A DNA stretch of 64,000 nt from Stutzerimonas stutzeri. GTDB taxonomy: Bacteria > Pseudomonadota > Gammaproteobacteria > Pseudomonadales > Pseudomonadaceae. Position numbers and translations under genes: made by a program. Below the pieces are notes generated by a model, which saw nothing but the letters and a program-made list of their open reading frames with translations, made no database searches and was not told where the DNA came from. Below, one piece after another: positions 1 to 8,251 of the stretch; positions within the stretch are counted from its first letter, which is position 1, and every line of letters begins with the position of its first letter. The DNA lies in assembly GCF_018138085.1 (NCBI RefSeq), contig NZ_CP073105.1, positions 2,480,001-2,544,000 of the forward strand, read 5' to 3'.

Positions 1-1
1 A

Positions 2-754
2 GTCGTCGAGCAGGTGCAGATCGGTGCCGTGCAGATGACCCGCGTCAGCCTCGGCACGCTCGGCCCGGTGGTTCCGGACGTAAACGTGTTCAACATGCCC
101 TTCGTCTTCCGCGACCACGAACACATGCGCAAGGTCATCGATGGCGAGATCGGCCAGGAGATCCTCGACAAGATCACCAACTCCGAATTCAACATGGTGG
201 GTCTGGCGTGGATGGACGGCGGCGTGCGCAACCTCTACACCAAGAAGCCGGTACGCAGCCTCGAAGACCTTAAGGGCATGAAGATCCGCGTGATCGGTAA
301 CCCGATGTTCATCGAGACCTTCAATGCACTGGGTGCCAGCGGCATCGCCATGGACACCGGCGAGATTTTCAGCGCGCTACAGACCGGCGTGGTCGATGGC
401 GCGGAGAACAACCCTCCGACCATGCTCGAGCACAACCACTTCCGTAGCGCCAAGTACTACACCCTGACCGGCCACCTGATTCTTCCGGAGCCGATCGTGA
501 TCTCCAAGGCTACCTGGAACAAGCTCACGCCCGAGCAACAGGAAATCGTCAAGAAGTACGCCAAGGAGGCGCAGCTCGAAGAGCGCAAGCTGTGGGATGA
601 AAAAACCGCCAGCAGCGAAGCCAAGCTCAAGGAAGCAGGCGTCGAGTTCATCGAGGTGGACAAGAAGCCCTTCTTCGACGCCACCGCTCCGATTCGCGAG
701 AAGTACGGCGCGCCCTACGCCGACCTGATCAAGCGTATCGAAGCGGTCCAGTGA
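2..754 (+). CDS. dctP: TRAP transporter solute-binding protein DctP (5' partial)
   Basis: This is the C-terminal part of a periplasmic solute receptor for a TRAP transporter, which captures an organic acid and delivers it to the DctQM membrane complex. The frame is open to the left edge, so the signal peptide and N-terminus lie outside the window. Family marks include KGMKIRVIGNP, with the conserved substrate-contacting arginine, the ALQTGVVDGAENNP segment, and a charged C-terminal helix rich in E and K. It is followed 65 bp later by dctQ and then dctM, forming an operon. The substrate cannot be read from the sequence; C4-dicarboxylates or sugar acids are typical. The family call is firm. Confidence 0.93.
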   Translation, partial: VVEQVQIGAVQMTRVSLGTLGPVVPDVNVFNMPFVFRDHEHMRKVIDGEIGQEILDKITNSEFNMVGLAWMDGGVRNLYTKKPVRSLEDLKGMKIRVIGNPMFIETFNALGASGIAMDTGEIFSALQTGVVDGAENNPPTMLEHNHFRSAKYYTLTGHLILPEPIVISKATWNKLTPEQQEIVKKYAKEAQLEERKLWDEKTASSEAKLKEAGVEFIEVDKKPFFDATAPIREKYGAPYADLIKRIEAVQ

Positions 755-818
755 TTCGTTCTCTTTGAAAACCTCGCGGCGGCCGGCCTGCACCGCCGCC
801 GCGCTTGTGGTGAGCCTG

Positions 819-1346
819 ATGAAAAACACGCTGCTGCGCGTCAACGACGCGATCTACAAGACCTGCGTATGGGTCGCGGGCATGGCCATCGTGGTCATGT
901 CCATGATCATCCCCTGGGGGATCTTCGCGCGCTACGTGCTGGGTTCCGGGGCCGGCTGGCCCGAACCTGTAGCCATTCTGCTGATGGTGATCTTCACCTT
1001 TCTCGGCGCTGCCGCCAGTTATCGGGCCGGCGCGCACATGGCGGTGAGCATGTTCACTGATCGCCTCCCGCAGTTTCTGCACCGCCACGTCGAACTACTG
1101 GTACAGATCCTGATGGGCATCATCTGTCTGTTCATGACCATCTGGGGCATCAAGTTGTGCGTTGCCACCTGGAACCAGTTCATGAGCACCCTGCCGACCT
1201 TGCGCGTCGGTATTACCTACTCGCCGATCCCGATCGGCGGCGCGATCACCCTGCTGTTCGTGCTCGAACGCCTGTTTTTCGGCGACCAGAGCAAGCGCCG
1301 GGCAGTCGACTATGAATACGTCGAAAGCAGCAAGGAGGCCGTGTAA
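819..1346 (+). CDS. dctQ: TRAP transporter small permease DctQ
   Basis: This is a small inner-membrane subunit of the TRAP transporter, about 175 residues with four predicted membrane segments, including stretches near WVAGMAIVVMSMIIPWGI and LLMVIFTFLGAAASY. The sequence RAGAHMAVSMF matches the conserved DctQ region. I chose ATG 819 (MKNTLLRVND); GTG 810 in the same frame is possible, while the longer extension to 765 adds a non-family N-terminus. Its stop overlaps the dctM start by one base (TAATG), which implies translational coupling. It sits between dctP and dctM and bridges the binding protein and the large permease. Confidence 0.93.
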   Translation: MKNTLLRVNDAIYKTCVWVAGMAIVVMSMIIPWGIFARYVLGSGAGWPEPVAILLMVIFTFLGAAASYRAGAHMAVSMFTDRLPQFLHRHVELLVQILMGIICLFMTIWGIKLCVATWNQFMSTLPTLRVGITYSPIPIGGAITLLFVLERLFFGDQSKRRAVDYEYVESSKEAV

Positions 1347-2626
1347 TGGACGCACTGATTCTGCTCGGCAGCTTTGCCATCCTCTTTCTGCTGCGTATGC
1401 CGGTGGCCTACGCGCTGGGCTTGTCCGCGCTGATTGGCGCCTGGTGGATCGACATTCCGTTCGATGCGGTGATGATTCAGGTCGCCGGCGGCGTCAACAA
1501 GTTCTCTCTGCTGGCCATCCCCTTCTTCGTCCTGGCGGGCGCGATCATGGCCGAAGGCGGCATGTCCCGTCGGCTGGTGGCGTTCGCGGGGGTTCTGGTC
1601 GGATTCGTTCGCGGTGGGCTGTCGCTGGTCAACATCATGGCTTCGACCTTCTTCGGCGCCATTTCGGGCTCGTCGCTCGCCGACACCGCCTCGGTGGGCT
1701 CGGTACTGATCCCGGAGATGGAAAAGAAGGGTTACCCGCGCGAGTTTTCCACGGCCGTAACGGTCAGCGGCTCGGTGCAGGCCCTGCTCACCCCGCCGAG
1801 CCACAACTCGGTGCTCTACTCGCTGGCCGCAGGCGGAACGGTATCGATCTCCTCGCTGTTCATCGCCGGCATCGGCCCGGGCCTGCTGCTGAGCGCGGTG
1901 ATGATGACCATGTGCCTGCTGTTCGCACGGGCGCGCAACTACCCCAAGGGTGAGATCATTCCGCTGCGCCAGGCGTTGAAGATCTGCGCCGAAGCGCTCT
2001 GGGGCCTGATGACCATGGTCATCATCCTCGGCGGCATCCTTTCCGGCGTCTTCACCGCGACCGAATCCGCGTCGATCGCCGTGGTCTGGGCATTCTTCGT
2101 GACCATGTTCATCTACCGTGACTACAAATGGCACGAGCTGCCGAAACTGCTGCACCGCACGGTGCGTACCTTGTCGGTAGTGATGATCCTGATCGCCTTC
2201 GCCGCGAGCTTCGGCTACATCATGACGCTGATGCAGATTCCATCGAAAATCACCACGCTGTTCCTGACCCTGTCGGACAACCGCTACGTGATCCTGATGT
2301 GCATCAACCTGATGCTGCTGGTACTGGGCACGCTGATGGACATGGCACCGCTGATTCTGATCCTCACCCCGATCCTGATGCCGGTCATCACGGGTATCGG
2401 CGTCGATCCGGTGCACTTCGGCATGATCATGCTGGTCAACCTCGGTATCGGGCTGATCACTCCTCCGGTCGGTGCGGTACTCTTCGTCGGTGCGGCGATT
2501 GGCAAAGTGACCATCGAAAATACGGTGAAGGCGCTGTTTCCCTTCTACGTCGCGCTGTTCATGGTACTTCTCGCAGTCACCTACATTCCCGCGATCTCCC
2601 TCTGGTTGCCGAGCGTGGTGCTCTGA
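1346..2626 (+). CDS. dctM: TRAP transporter large permease DctM
   Basis: This is the large membrane subunit of the TRAP transporter, 426 residues with about 12 hydrophobic segments, and it carries the sodium-driven transport path. Recognisable DctM segments are LAIPFFVLAGAIMAEGGM near residues 53-70, the small-residue stretch SSLADTASVGSVLIPEM, the proline-rich LTPPSHNSVLYS (a TRAP-M signature region) and GLITPPVGAVLFV near the C-terminus. The start overlaps the dctQ stop by one base. A rho-independent terminator follows at 2651, closing the dctPQM operon. Confidence 0.96.
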   Translation: MDALILLGSFAILFLLRMPVAYALGLSALIGAWWIDIPFDAVMIQVAGGVNKFSLLAIPFFVLAGAIMAEGGMSRRLVAFAGVLVGFVRGGLSLVNIMASTFFGAISGSSLADTASVGSVLIPEMEKKGYPREFSTAVTVSGSVQALLTPPSHNSVLYSLAAGGTVSISSLFIAGIGPGLLLSAVMMTMCLLFARARNYPKGEIIPLRQALKICAEALWGLMTMVIILGGILSGVFTATESASIAVVWAFFVTMFIYRDYKWHELPKLLHRTVRTLSVVMILIAFAASFGYIMTLMQIPSKITTLFLTLSDNRYVILMCINLMLLVLGTLMDMAPLILILTPILMPVITGIGVDPVHFGMIMLVNLGIGLITPPVGAVLFVGAAIGKVTIENTVKALFPFYVALFMVLLAVTYIPAISLWLPSVVL

Positions 2627-2650
2627 CAGTCCTCAGCGCCCGAACGAGGA

Positions 2651-2676
2651 CGCCGCCCAACCGGGCGGCGTTTTGC
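2651..2676 (+). terminator. Terminator of dctPQM
   Basis: A GC-rich hairpin, CGCCGCCC-AACC-GGGCGGCG, is followed directly by TTTTGCTTT 25 bp after the dctM stop. This is the classic intrinsic terminator form. Confidence 0.88.
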
Positions 2677-2781
2677 TTTGTAAGGTTATGAACAATTCGC
2701 CATCCATCGACATGAAACCGCTTGCGCCAACGCAAGCGCACAGCCGAACGGAATGGATTCTGCCAGGACAGGACTGACCCC

Positions 2782-3690
2782 ATGCAAGCTGCTACACCCT
2801 TTCCACGTCATATCGCCGTACTGATTCTGGCCACACTGGCCTGTTCGTTCGCCGGCAACCACATTGCTGCCCGGATCGCTTTCGACCATGACACCGGCCT
2901 GCTGCTGGCAATGCTCTGCCGCGCTGGCGTCACCCTGTTGGTATTGGCCGGATTGGTTCTATGGCGGCGCGAATCGCTGCGCCTGAGCGGCGCTACCTGG
3001 CGCTGGCAGCTTCTGCTCGGCCTGCTGATCTCCATTCAGAGCTTCTGCATCTACTCGGCCGTGGCGCGCATCCCCGTCGCGCTGGCCCTGTTGGTGGTGA
3101 ATCTTTCGCCCATCATGCTGGCGCTGTTGACATGGCTGCTAGGCGGTCCGCGTCCGAGCCGCCAGGCGCTTGCGATCATGGGCATGATCCTGTTCGGCCT
3201 GGTGTTGGTACTCGACGTCCCGGCGCGCCTGATCAGCAGCGAGGCGCCGGACGGACAATGGATCGCCGGCATCTTGTTCAGCCTGACTGCCGCCGCGGTA
3301 TTCGCGGTCGCGCTGTGGGTCACCGAGCACAAGCTATCGAAGATGGCCGGTTCGGTGCGCAGCATGCTGACGCTGATCGTCGTGTTCGGTGCGTCCGCAC
3401 TGCTCGGCGCCAGCGACCTGATACCGGGCGGTCTGAGCCTGCCCAGCGCGAGCGCCGGCTGGATCGCTCTGGGGTGTCTGGTGTTGCTCTATGGAGCGGC
3501 GTTCTCGACGCTGTTCATCTGCATGCCGCGCCTGAACATCGCGCGCAATGCGCCTGTGATGAACATGGAACCGGTCGCTGGCATGCTTCTGGGCTGGCTA
3601 ATACTCGGCCAGTTGCTCGGGCCCGGGCAGGTGCTGGGCGGCCTGATCGTGGTTGGCGGGATCGTTCTGTTGGCCTACCGCAAGCAATGA
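2782..3690 (+). CDS. EamA/DMT-family exporter
   Basis: This is a 302-residue inner-membrane protein with about ten hydrophobic helices in two homologous halves, typical of EamA drug/metabolite transporters. Landmarks are the N-terminal CSFAGNHIAARIAF, the end of the first repeat (LVVNLSPIMLALLTWLLGG) and the second repeat ending in NMEPVAGMLLGWLILGQ, a common EamA segment. ATG 2782 (MQAATPF) fits better than the extension to 2722 because GGACAGGA-type purines lie just upstream and the extension is hydrophilic. It stands alone between the TRAP operon and a convergent GntR regulator. The substrate is unknown. Confidence 0.88.
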   Translation: MQAATPFPRHIAVLILATLACSFAGNHIAARIAFDHDTGLLLAMLCRAGVTLLVLAGLVLWRRESLRLSGATWRWQLLLGLLISIQSFCIYSAVARIPVALALLVVNLSPIMLALLTWLLGGPRPSRQALAIMGMILFGLVLVLDVPARLISSEAPDGQWIAGILFSLTAAAVFAVALWVTEHKLSKMAGSVRSMLTLIVVFGASALLGASDLIPGGLSLPSASAGWIALGCLVLLYGAAFSTLFICMPRLNIARNAPVMNMEPVAGMLLGWLILGQLLGPGQVLGGLIVVGGIVLLAYRKQ

Positions 3691-3719
3691 AAACGGGAAA
3701 GCGAGCAACCTGCCGTCAA

Positions 3720-3742
3720 GCCCGCTGAGATAGCGGGCTCAA
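3720..3742 (+). terminator. Hairpin after the EamA gene
   Basis: The inverted repeat AGCCCGCT-GAGAT-AGCGGGCT lies 30 bp after the exporter stop, in the convergent space before the GntR gene. There is no T-run, so it is a weak terminator or an mRNA-end stem. Confidence 0.4.
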
Positions 3743-3900
3743 CGCGTTACCAGCCTTGTTTCGGCCAACGGGGCTGCTACGAATAGCAGCCATTGTTTGG
3801 ATCGGCACAGCGGCTCTTTCGATGTTCAGGGGCGCTGGATCCAGGTCAACCCCCTCCTCCTGCCTTCGCCACGATGTGGCGTCTGGGGCAGTGCAAATGT

Positions 3901-4653
3901 TTAGTCGATCTTGTCGGTCTCGGCCTCTTCGTGCGCCTGGCGCAACCGCTCGCGGCTGTTGGTCAGATGCAGGCGCATCGCGGCGCGGGCGGATTCTGCG
4001 TCCTGGCGAGCGATCGCGTCATAGATCTGTTCGTGCTCACGGCCGAGACGCTGCTGGTAATGCGGCTGATCATCGTGCGCGAGGCGTGCGGAATTGAGCC
4101 GACTGCGCGGAATGATCGCCGTGCCCAGGTGGTTCATGATGTCAGTGAAATAGCGATTGCCAGTCGCCTCGGCAATCTGCAGGTGAAACTGGAAGTCCGA
4201 CACGGCCGCTTCGCTCGAGAGCGCAGCGCTCTGTTGCAGAGAGTCCAGAAAGGCACGCATCGCCGCCAACTGCTCGGGTGTCCGACGTATCGCCGCCAAC
4301 CCGGCCGATTCGACCTCGAGGCTGATGCGCAACTCGAGGATCGCCAACACGTCACGCAAGGTGCCGATCGTCGCCGGGTCGATACGAAGCCCGGTGGTGC
4401 TGGGCGTATCGAGCACGAACGTACCGATGCCATGGCGTGTTTCCACCAGGCCCGACGCCTGCAAGCGGGAGATGGCTTCACGCACGACCGTCCTGCTCAC
4501 ACCTTGCGCCTGCATGATGGCCGACTCGGTTGGCAGCTTGTCGCCACGCTTGATGACGCCATCGCGTATTTGCTGGGACAGCTCCGCCACCAGCTCCTGG
4601 GCAAGGCTGCGGTGCTTTCGGCGTGCGCGTGGCTGAGCGATCTGGTTTTCCAT
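3901..4653 (-). CDS. GntR-family transcriptional regulator, FadR/FCD subfamily
   Basis: This is a 250-residue repressor-type regulator. Residues about 13-75 form a GntR winged helix (LAQELVAELSQQIRDGVI, LPTESAIMQAQGVSRTVVREAISRL). Residues about 95-230 form the all-helical FCD ligand-binding domain, with FQFHLQIAEATGNRYF and a run of helices containing HEQIYDAIARQDAESARAAM. I chose ATG 4653 (MENQIAQ) rather than the longer 4695 start because the FadR-type N-terminus begins about 12 residues before the HTH. FCD regulators usually sense sugar acids or carboxylates, so the nearby TRAP transporter is a plausible target (inference). An imperfect dyad lies in the divergent promoter region. Confidence 0.92.
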   Translation of the reverse strand: MENQIAQPRARRKHRSLAQELVAELSQQIRDGVIKRGDKLPTESAIMQAQGVSRTVVREAISRLQASGLVETRHGIGTFVLDTPSTTGLRIDPATIGTLRDVLAILELRISLEVESAGLAAIRRTPEQLAAMRAFLDSLQQSAALSSEAAVSDFQFHLQIAEATGNRYFTDIMNHLGTAIIPRSRLNSARLAHDDQPHYQQRLGREHEQIYDAIARQDAESARAAMRLHLTNSRERLRQAHEEAETDKID

Positions 4654-4703
4654 GGACACATCGATCTCTTTGTGAAGCGAAGTAGTCCGTATCATAGCCC
4701 AGT

Positions 4704-4720
4704 AGTTGTACGATAACTAT
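4704..4720. promoter_or_regulatory. Possible GntR/FCD operator
   Basis: AGTTGTACGATAACTAT has AGTT/AACT arms and the TTGTnnnAnAA character of FCD-regulator half sites. It lies 51 bp upstream of the regulator start, which suggests autoregulation. The dyad is imperfect. Confidence 0.3.
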
Positions 4721-4819
4721 CGGACCTCCGCACATAAGGGCCAGACCTTGCGTCCGAAACCCGCACGTAGCAAGGATGGCTCCTATACTCACGGAGCCAC
4801 CCTCCAGGAGACCGACATC

Positions 4820-5068
4820 ATGCGCCGCCTCGTGCTTACCCTCGCCGCCGCCCTCATCAGCACTCCCCTCTGGGCAATGCACTGCCCGATGGACATGGCG
4901 AAGATCGACGAACAGTTGAAAACGAATCCGCCGAGCGACCCGGCCATCCTCACGCGGGTGCAAGCGTTACGCGCCGAAGGCGAAAAGCTCCATAACGCCG
5001 GCGATCATGAGCAGTCGCTCAAGGTGCTGGGAGAAGCCGAGGAGTTGCTCGGAATGAAAGGGGAATAA
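4820..5068 (+). CDS. Small secreted protein with predicted helical mature part
   Basis: This is an 82-residue protein with a clear signal peptide (MRRLVLTLAAALISTPLWA) and a mature part beginning MHCPMDMAKID. The rest is charged and likely helical, with a TPR-like helix pair (NAGDHEQSLKVLGEAEELL). ATG 4820 is supported by CAGGAG eight bases upstream and by the signal peptide; the frame is open further upstream but without secretion character. I do not recognise a named family. It is transcribed divergently from the GntR regulator. Confidence 0.72.
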   Translation: MRRLVLTLAAALISTPLWAMHCPMDMAKIDEQLKTNPPSDPAILTRVQALRAEGEKLHNAGDHEQSLKVLGEAEELLGMKGE

Positions 5069-5122
5069 ATCTTTCCCTACCGAGCGGTTGCCGAGTCGAC
5101 AACCGCTCGGCCCGCCCCTCGG

Positions 5123-5368
5123 TCACTCCGCCACGCAGCGAATACGCAACTCCTTGCGGTCGAAATCCTCTTCGCTGCTCAACGTCTCGTACCCCATCGG
5201 GCACGCCTGTTGTGCCTGCGTTTCGCAACCGGGTTGGCCGGCTACCTTCGTACAGGCGAAGACATATTCATCGGTGCCGTCGGCAGGTGGAACTCGCTCG
5301 ATAAGGCTACAGCTGGCCAGAAGAGCCAGGCCAGCGATCACACCGTAATGCTTGGTCAGTTTAATCAT
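5123..5368 (-). CDS. Small lipoprotein, unknown function
   Basis: This is an 81-residue predicted outer-membrane or periplasmic lipoprotein. The N-terminus MIKLTKHYGVIAGLALLASC carries a lipobox (LLASC) with the lipidated cysteine at residue 20. The mature part contains four further cysteines (FACTKV, GCETQ, ACPMG, RCVAE), consistent with two disulfides. I chose ATG 5368; a start at 5383 would add five residues before the signal. It converges on the small secreted protein gene. Confidence 0.7.
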   Translation of the reverse strand: MIKLTKHYGVIAGLALLASCSLIERVPPADGTDEYVFACTKVAGQPGCETQAQQACPMGYETLSSEEDFDRKELRIRCVAE

Positions 5369-5584
5369 CGTCGGTCCGAACATGATGCAGATGAACGAAA
5401 CGCCCTGGCTGAGCGTCACGCCGGCCTGGGGCATGGCTGGACGCAGAAGGCGTATCGCTCGCTGTTTGCGAGGTTCTTGAGTGCTGATGCGACTCTCCGT
5501 GCGGGCCCGAATGCCAGGAAAACGCACGCTTATGGGTACAATCGGCGCGGCAGGGAGATATCGCAAGCGTATGGCGCGCGAGGG

Positions 5585-5863
5585 CTAGCGCGGGTCAGGC
5601 GCATCATCCATTTCGGCGTTGTCGACATCGATGTCAGGCGTTTCGCCCTCGATGGGAACGCCGTTCTTACGATCCCGCGGACGCTGCATCTCGTTTCCGG
5701 GCAACTCATCGACGCCCGGCTGATCGTCCGGATTCACATCGATGCGTCCTGGGCTTAGGGGCGGTGCGGAGCCAGGAATCACCACCCCGTCGTCATCGCT
5801 TTCGGTACGAGTGCCTGTAGGGGGGCCGCTCTGCGGTTGCCGGTCGTCTCGCTCGATGCTCAT
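5585..5863 (-). CDS. Acidic, probably disordered small protein
   Basis: This is a 92-residue hypothetical protein, very rich in Asp, Glu, Pro, Gly and Arg with almost no hydrophobic core, so it is probably disordered. The C-terminus is strongly acidic (DIDVDNAEMDD). ATG 5863 follows a GAGGTGAG ribosome site. Small proteins of this kind occur in many pseudomonads, but no function can be assigned. Confidence 0.55.
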   Translation of the reverse strand: MSIERDDRQPQSGPPTGTRTESDDDGVVIPGSAPPLSPGRIDVNPDDQPGVDELPGNEMQRPRDRKNGVPIEGETPDIDVDNAEMDDAPDPR

Positions 5864-6082
5864 CACTCACCTCTGCGTTATCTGTACAGATAAGAGGATC
5901 GAGCAGCGTGTGCGTTCAGGCGGACAGCTTGCCATTGGTCACCGCGGAGGAAAGCTAGCCCCCTTGACGCTCGTAACGAGCTAACCGGCCATAAGCGTCC
6001 CCTCGAGTCGCCTGAGCATTCCGCTTAAATGCCGCCAGTAGCTGGGCTGCTTCGACGTCTCGGTGCCGTGCGTTACGGGTTT

Positions 6083-6586
6083 TTAATCAGCGGTCTTTTC
6101 CGCAGTGCTATCGGCTGCGGGGATACGCTGTTTCGGCTTTGATTGAGTGCGTCGTGCTTGTCCGCGCTGCCGCTTAGCCTGCTGCCTGGCATGTAGCGCT
6201 TGGGCGGCCGTCACCGAGCCAACCGCCTGGCCGCTCAAGTCCAGACGCGGAGCATTCTCCACCATGCTTGCCCAGTAGCGGCTTCCTTTGCACCAGGTCG
6301 CGATGCCCAGCTTAAGCTGTTCGCTGGATATTCCGAGCAGCTCCAGGTGTTGCTCGGCATCTTTGAGGATGCCCTCCTTAAGCGGGACCTTGGGGGCTGG
6401 GTTGACGGGGAAGGCCAATGGAAAGTGCTTCTGCAATCGCCATATTGCCTCCACCGCTGGATCCTGCTCACGAGGCTTCGTTTGCAAGGCTGGTTCCCGC
6501 TTGCGCTGCTTAGTACTTTCCGTCCTTACCTGCTGTTTTTCGGCCCGCAGGCGGTCGCGTAGCTCAGCTAGTTGCTCAAAACCCAT
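6083..6586 (-). CDS. ProQ/FinO-domain RNA-binding protein
   Basis: This is a 167-residue protein with a ProQ/FinO domain at about residues 40-120, including WRLQKHFPLAFPVNPAPKVPLKEGI and the helical LKLGIATWCKGSRYWASM, both typical of FinO-type RNA chaperones. A charged N-terminal helix (ELRDRLRAEKQQ) and a basic, Arg/Lys/Gln-rich C-terminal tail flank the domain; basic tails of this kind often contact RNA. It likely binds structured RNAs or mRNA 3' ends. It is monocistronic. Confidence 0.85.
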   Translation of the reverse strand: MGFEQLAELRDRLRAEKQQVRTESTKQRKREPALQTKPREQDPAVEAIWRLQKHFPLAFPVNPAPKVPLKEGILKDAEQHLELLGISSEQLKLGIATWCKGSRYWASMVENAPRLDLSGQAVGSVTAAQALHARQQAKRQRGQARRTQSKPKQRIPAADSTAEKTAD

Positions 6587-6986
6587 CGTTCAGCTCACCG
6601 CTTCATGGTTATTCGTGGCGCAAGACTATCCCATGCAGCCTTTCGGAGCAGCCTCGCCAGAGGAAAACGCGATCAAGCAACCGTTCACGGCACATCGCTC
6701 GCCAATAACCACCGGCTCGATTACCACCAAGATGGCGACACCGTCTTGGCTTCACCAGTCACCGGTGCAACTATCTGCGGTTCTGATGAGCACACCGACC
6801 GGATCGGCATCCTGCCTCCGAGCCTGTACCGAAATGCTGTCTGCCGAACTCAGTTTCACATGGTGGCCCGAATGGGCAGCATCACCCACGCCGCGAAGAC
6901 GCTTCGCATGCTCGGTCGGCTCACTCCGCCTTCCTGGGCGTTTGAGCGCGGCCGGCCCGATTAGGTTAGGCCTCGCAGGCCGAAAT
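6587..6986. other. Intergenic stretch without a supported gene
   Basis: About 400 bp lie between the ProQ-like gene and the tRNA-Leu terminator. Frames on both strands are open for 100-130 codons, but their translations are low complexity, lack ribosome sites and match nothing I know. I see no RNA gene here. Confidence 0.5.
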
Positions 6987-7020
6987 AAAAAAGCCGCCCT
7001 TGCAAACGCAAGGACGGCTC
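6985..7020 (-). terminator. Terminator of tRNA-Leu
   Basis: Read on the minus strand, GCCGTCCTTGC-GTTT-GCAAGGGCGGC is followed by TTTTTTA, seven bases after the tRNA 3' end. It is a strong intrinsic terminator. Confidence 0.9.
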
Positions 7021-7026
7021 CTGGAT

Positions 7027-7341
7027 TGGTGCCCGAGGCCGGAATCGAACCGGCACGACCGCGAAGTCGAGGGATTTTCTTACCACTTCGACTTTCGCCG
7101 CCAACGCACATGCGCTGTTCGTGGTCTGGAGCACGCCTTCACCATAGCCCTGCGGCCGTAGGTGCCCGCCGTCTGCTCTCTACACCTTCCCAACCATATA
7201 GGCCGGGCTTGGCTCGGCGTTGGCTCGGATACAAGAGCATCCAGGGCTTTCGCCGAATTTGACGGGCTTCACCTCTGAGGTTTCCCCTAGAGGGCTCAAA
7301 TTGTTTAAGTCCCTTGTGTCTACCGATTTCACCACTCGGGC
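7027..7341 (-). tRNA. tRNA-Leu(UAA), interrupted by a group I intron
   Basis: The minus strand holds both halves of a leucine tRNA. The 5' exon (7341-7307, 35 nt) begins GCCCGAG and ends GGGACTT. The 3' exon (7078-7027) begins AAAATCCC, carries the long variable arm of class II tRNAs (CTCGACTTCGCGGTCG), a T-arm GCCGGTTCGATTCCGGC, and ends CTCGGGCACCA with encoded CCA. The acceptor stem pairs 7/7 and the anticodon stem GGGA/TCCC re-forms on joining, giving the loop CUUAAAA with anticodon UAA. The 228-nt insertion falls exactly between U34 and A35. tRNA-Cys and tRNA-Gly lie upstream on the same strand. Confidence 0.95.
7079..7306 (-). ncRNA. Group I self-splicing intron in tRNA-Leu(UAA)
   Basis: The insertion is 228 nt and has no reading frame. 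It begins AAACAATTTGAGCCC: GAG can pair with exon CUU, placing a U-G wobble at the 5' splice site (P1). It contains the conserved core GAGCCAAGCCC (P4 side) and GGGAAGGUGUAGAGAGC (P6/P7 side). GCCCGUC pairs with GACGGCGGGC as P3, and AGAGAGC with GUGCUC as P7. It ends in G, as all group I introns do. The insertion site (after U34) and the core sequence match the cyanobacterial and plastid tRNA-Leu(UAA) intron, subgroup IC3. It has no homing endonuclease. Confidence 0.92.
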
Positions 7342-7606
7342 GTAGTGCGCAAAAAACTCCAACGCTACCAGCTGGCGCCTACCTAGCCGCTAGCTCGCCA
7401 AGGCTAACCATTAAATTACGTCTTGGCTACTTGCAACCCCTTGTCACTGCTGGATTTTCAGCTTTGCTCGATTGCGGCGCAGGACTATAACCAGCCACCC
7501 GTCGAGGTGCAACCCGAACGACTCGAAGATGTAAGAGGTTTCGCGCGGCGCGCAGGAAGGCAATCAAAGACCCTTCAAACGCAGTGCGCAGCAGCTGGCT
7601 CGGACA

Positions 7607-7801
7607 TCAATGCCGGCGACGCATGCCGACGATCAACCAGAACACCAGACCGAGAACGGGAAACAATGCGATGCCAATGGCCCAGAGCGCCTTGGCTCCT
7701 ACCGTTCGATCGCTTTTGAAGACGTTGATGATGGCAAGTAGGTCCAGGGCAATCACCATAACGGCCACGGCGATTGCGAAATAACTCATCGCGTCAGACA
7801 T
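7607..7801 (-). CDS. Small membrane protein with PLDc_N-type domain
   Basis: This is a 64-residue protein with two transmembrane helices: residues about 6-27 (YFAIAVAVMVIALDLLAIINVF) and about 40-60 (LWAIGIALFPVLGLVFWLIVG), ending in MRRRH. The order helix, short basic loop, W-x-I-x-I-x-L-F-P-V-x-G-L-x-x-W is the PLD nuclease N-terminal / cardiolipin synthase N-terminal signature, here standing alone. ATG 7801 is preceded by GAGGAG at good spacing. It probably sits in the inner membrane; function unknown. Confidence 0.75.
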   Translation of the reverse strand: MSDAMSYFAIAVAVMVIALDLLAIINVFKSDRTVGAKALWAIGIALFPVLGLVFWLIVGMRRRH

Positions 7802-7948
7802 GCAGCTCTCCTCACTCGGCTCATAAGATATGAGGCCTGAGCACACGGCTGCAGTTCCGTTGGTGTAGGTGCCTCGAAAGAGATGTCGTTGCCAGAGACG
7901 GCCGCATCAGAGCGCTGGCAGAGCACCGCCAGGCCAAATCGAGCACAT

Positions 7949-7982
7949 AAAAAAACCGCAAGCTTGCGCTTGCGGTTTCTTT
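7949..7982 (-). terminator. Terminator after tRNA-Cys
   Basis: On the minus strand, AAACCGCAAGCGCAAGCTTGCGGTTT runs into TTTTTA, six bases beyond the tRNA-Cys 3' end. It closes the Gly-Cys tRNA unit. Confidence 0.85.
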
Positions 7983-7987
7983 ACTAA

Positions 7988-8061
7988 TGGAGGCCGATGT
8001 CGGAATCGAACCGGCGTACACGGATTTGCAATCCGCTGCATAACCACTCTGCCAACCGGCC
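7988..8061 (-). tRNA. tRNA-Cys(GCA)
   Basis: A 74-nt cloverleaf starts GGCCGGT and ends ATCGGCC-T-CCA. The anticodon stem-loop CGGATTGCAAATCCG gives anticodon GCA, and the T-arm is GCCGGTTCGATTCCGAC. The acceptor pairs fully (one G-U). CCA is encoded. It lies between tRNA-Gly and tRNA-Leu. Confidence 0.97.
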
Positions 8062-8067
8062 TCAAAA

Positions 8068-8097
8068 CGATAACGCCGCATACTGCGGCGTCATCGT
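8068..8097 (-). other. Stem-loop between tRNA-Gly and tRNA-Cys
   Basis: ACGAT-AACGCCGCA-TAC-TGCGGCG-TC-ATCGT forms a long near-perfect hairpin in the 44-bp spacer between the two tRNAs. It is probably an RNase processing signal for the dicistronic tRNA transcript; a terminator role is less likely because tRNA-Cys has its own terminator. Confidence 0.5.
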
Positions 8098-8105
8098 CAA
8101 CAAAC

Positions 8106-8181
<76 letters not shown>

Positions 8182-8251
8182 ATCGTCTTGGTGACGGGCG
8201 CCATTTTATAGTTTCAGCAGCGCCCGTCAAGCCCTTGATTAAAAAAGTTTT

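Noticed and set aside
6572..6964. Plus-strand frame in the ProQ/tRNA-Leu gap (130 codons)
   Set aside because: No ribosome site, no hydrophobic core or known motif; overlaps the divergent ProQ-like start.
7180..7262. Apparent coding on both strands across the tRNA-Leu region
   Set aside because: The sequence is explained by the tRNA exons and the group I intron.
7342..7430. tRNA-like sequence upstream of tRNA-Leu
   Set aside because: It could not be folded into a cloverleaf and lacks a T-arm consensus.
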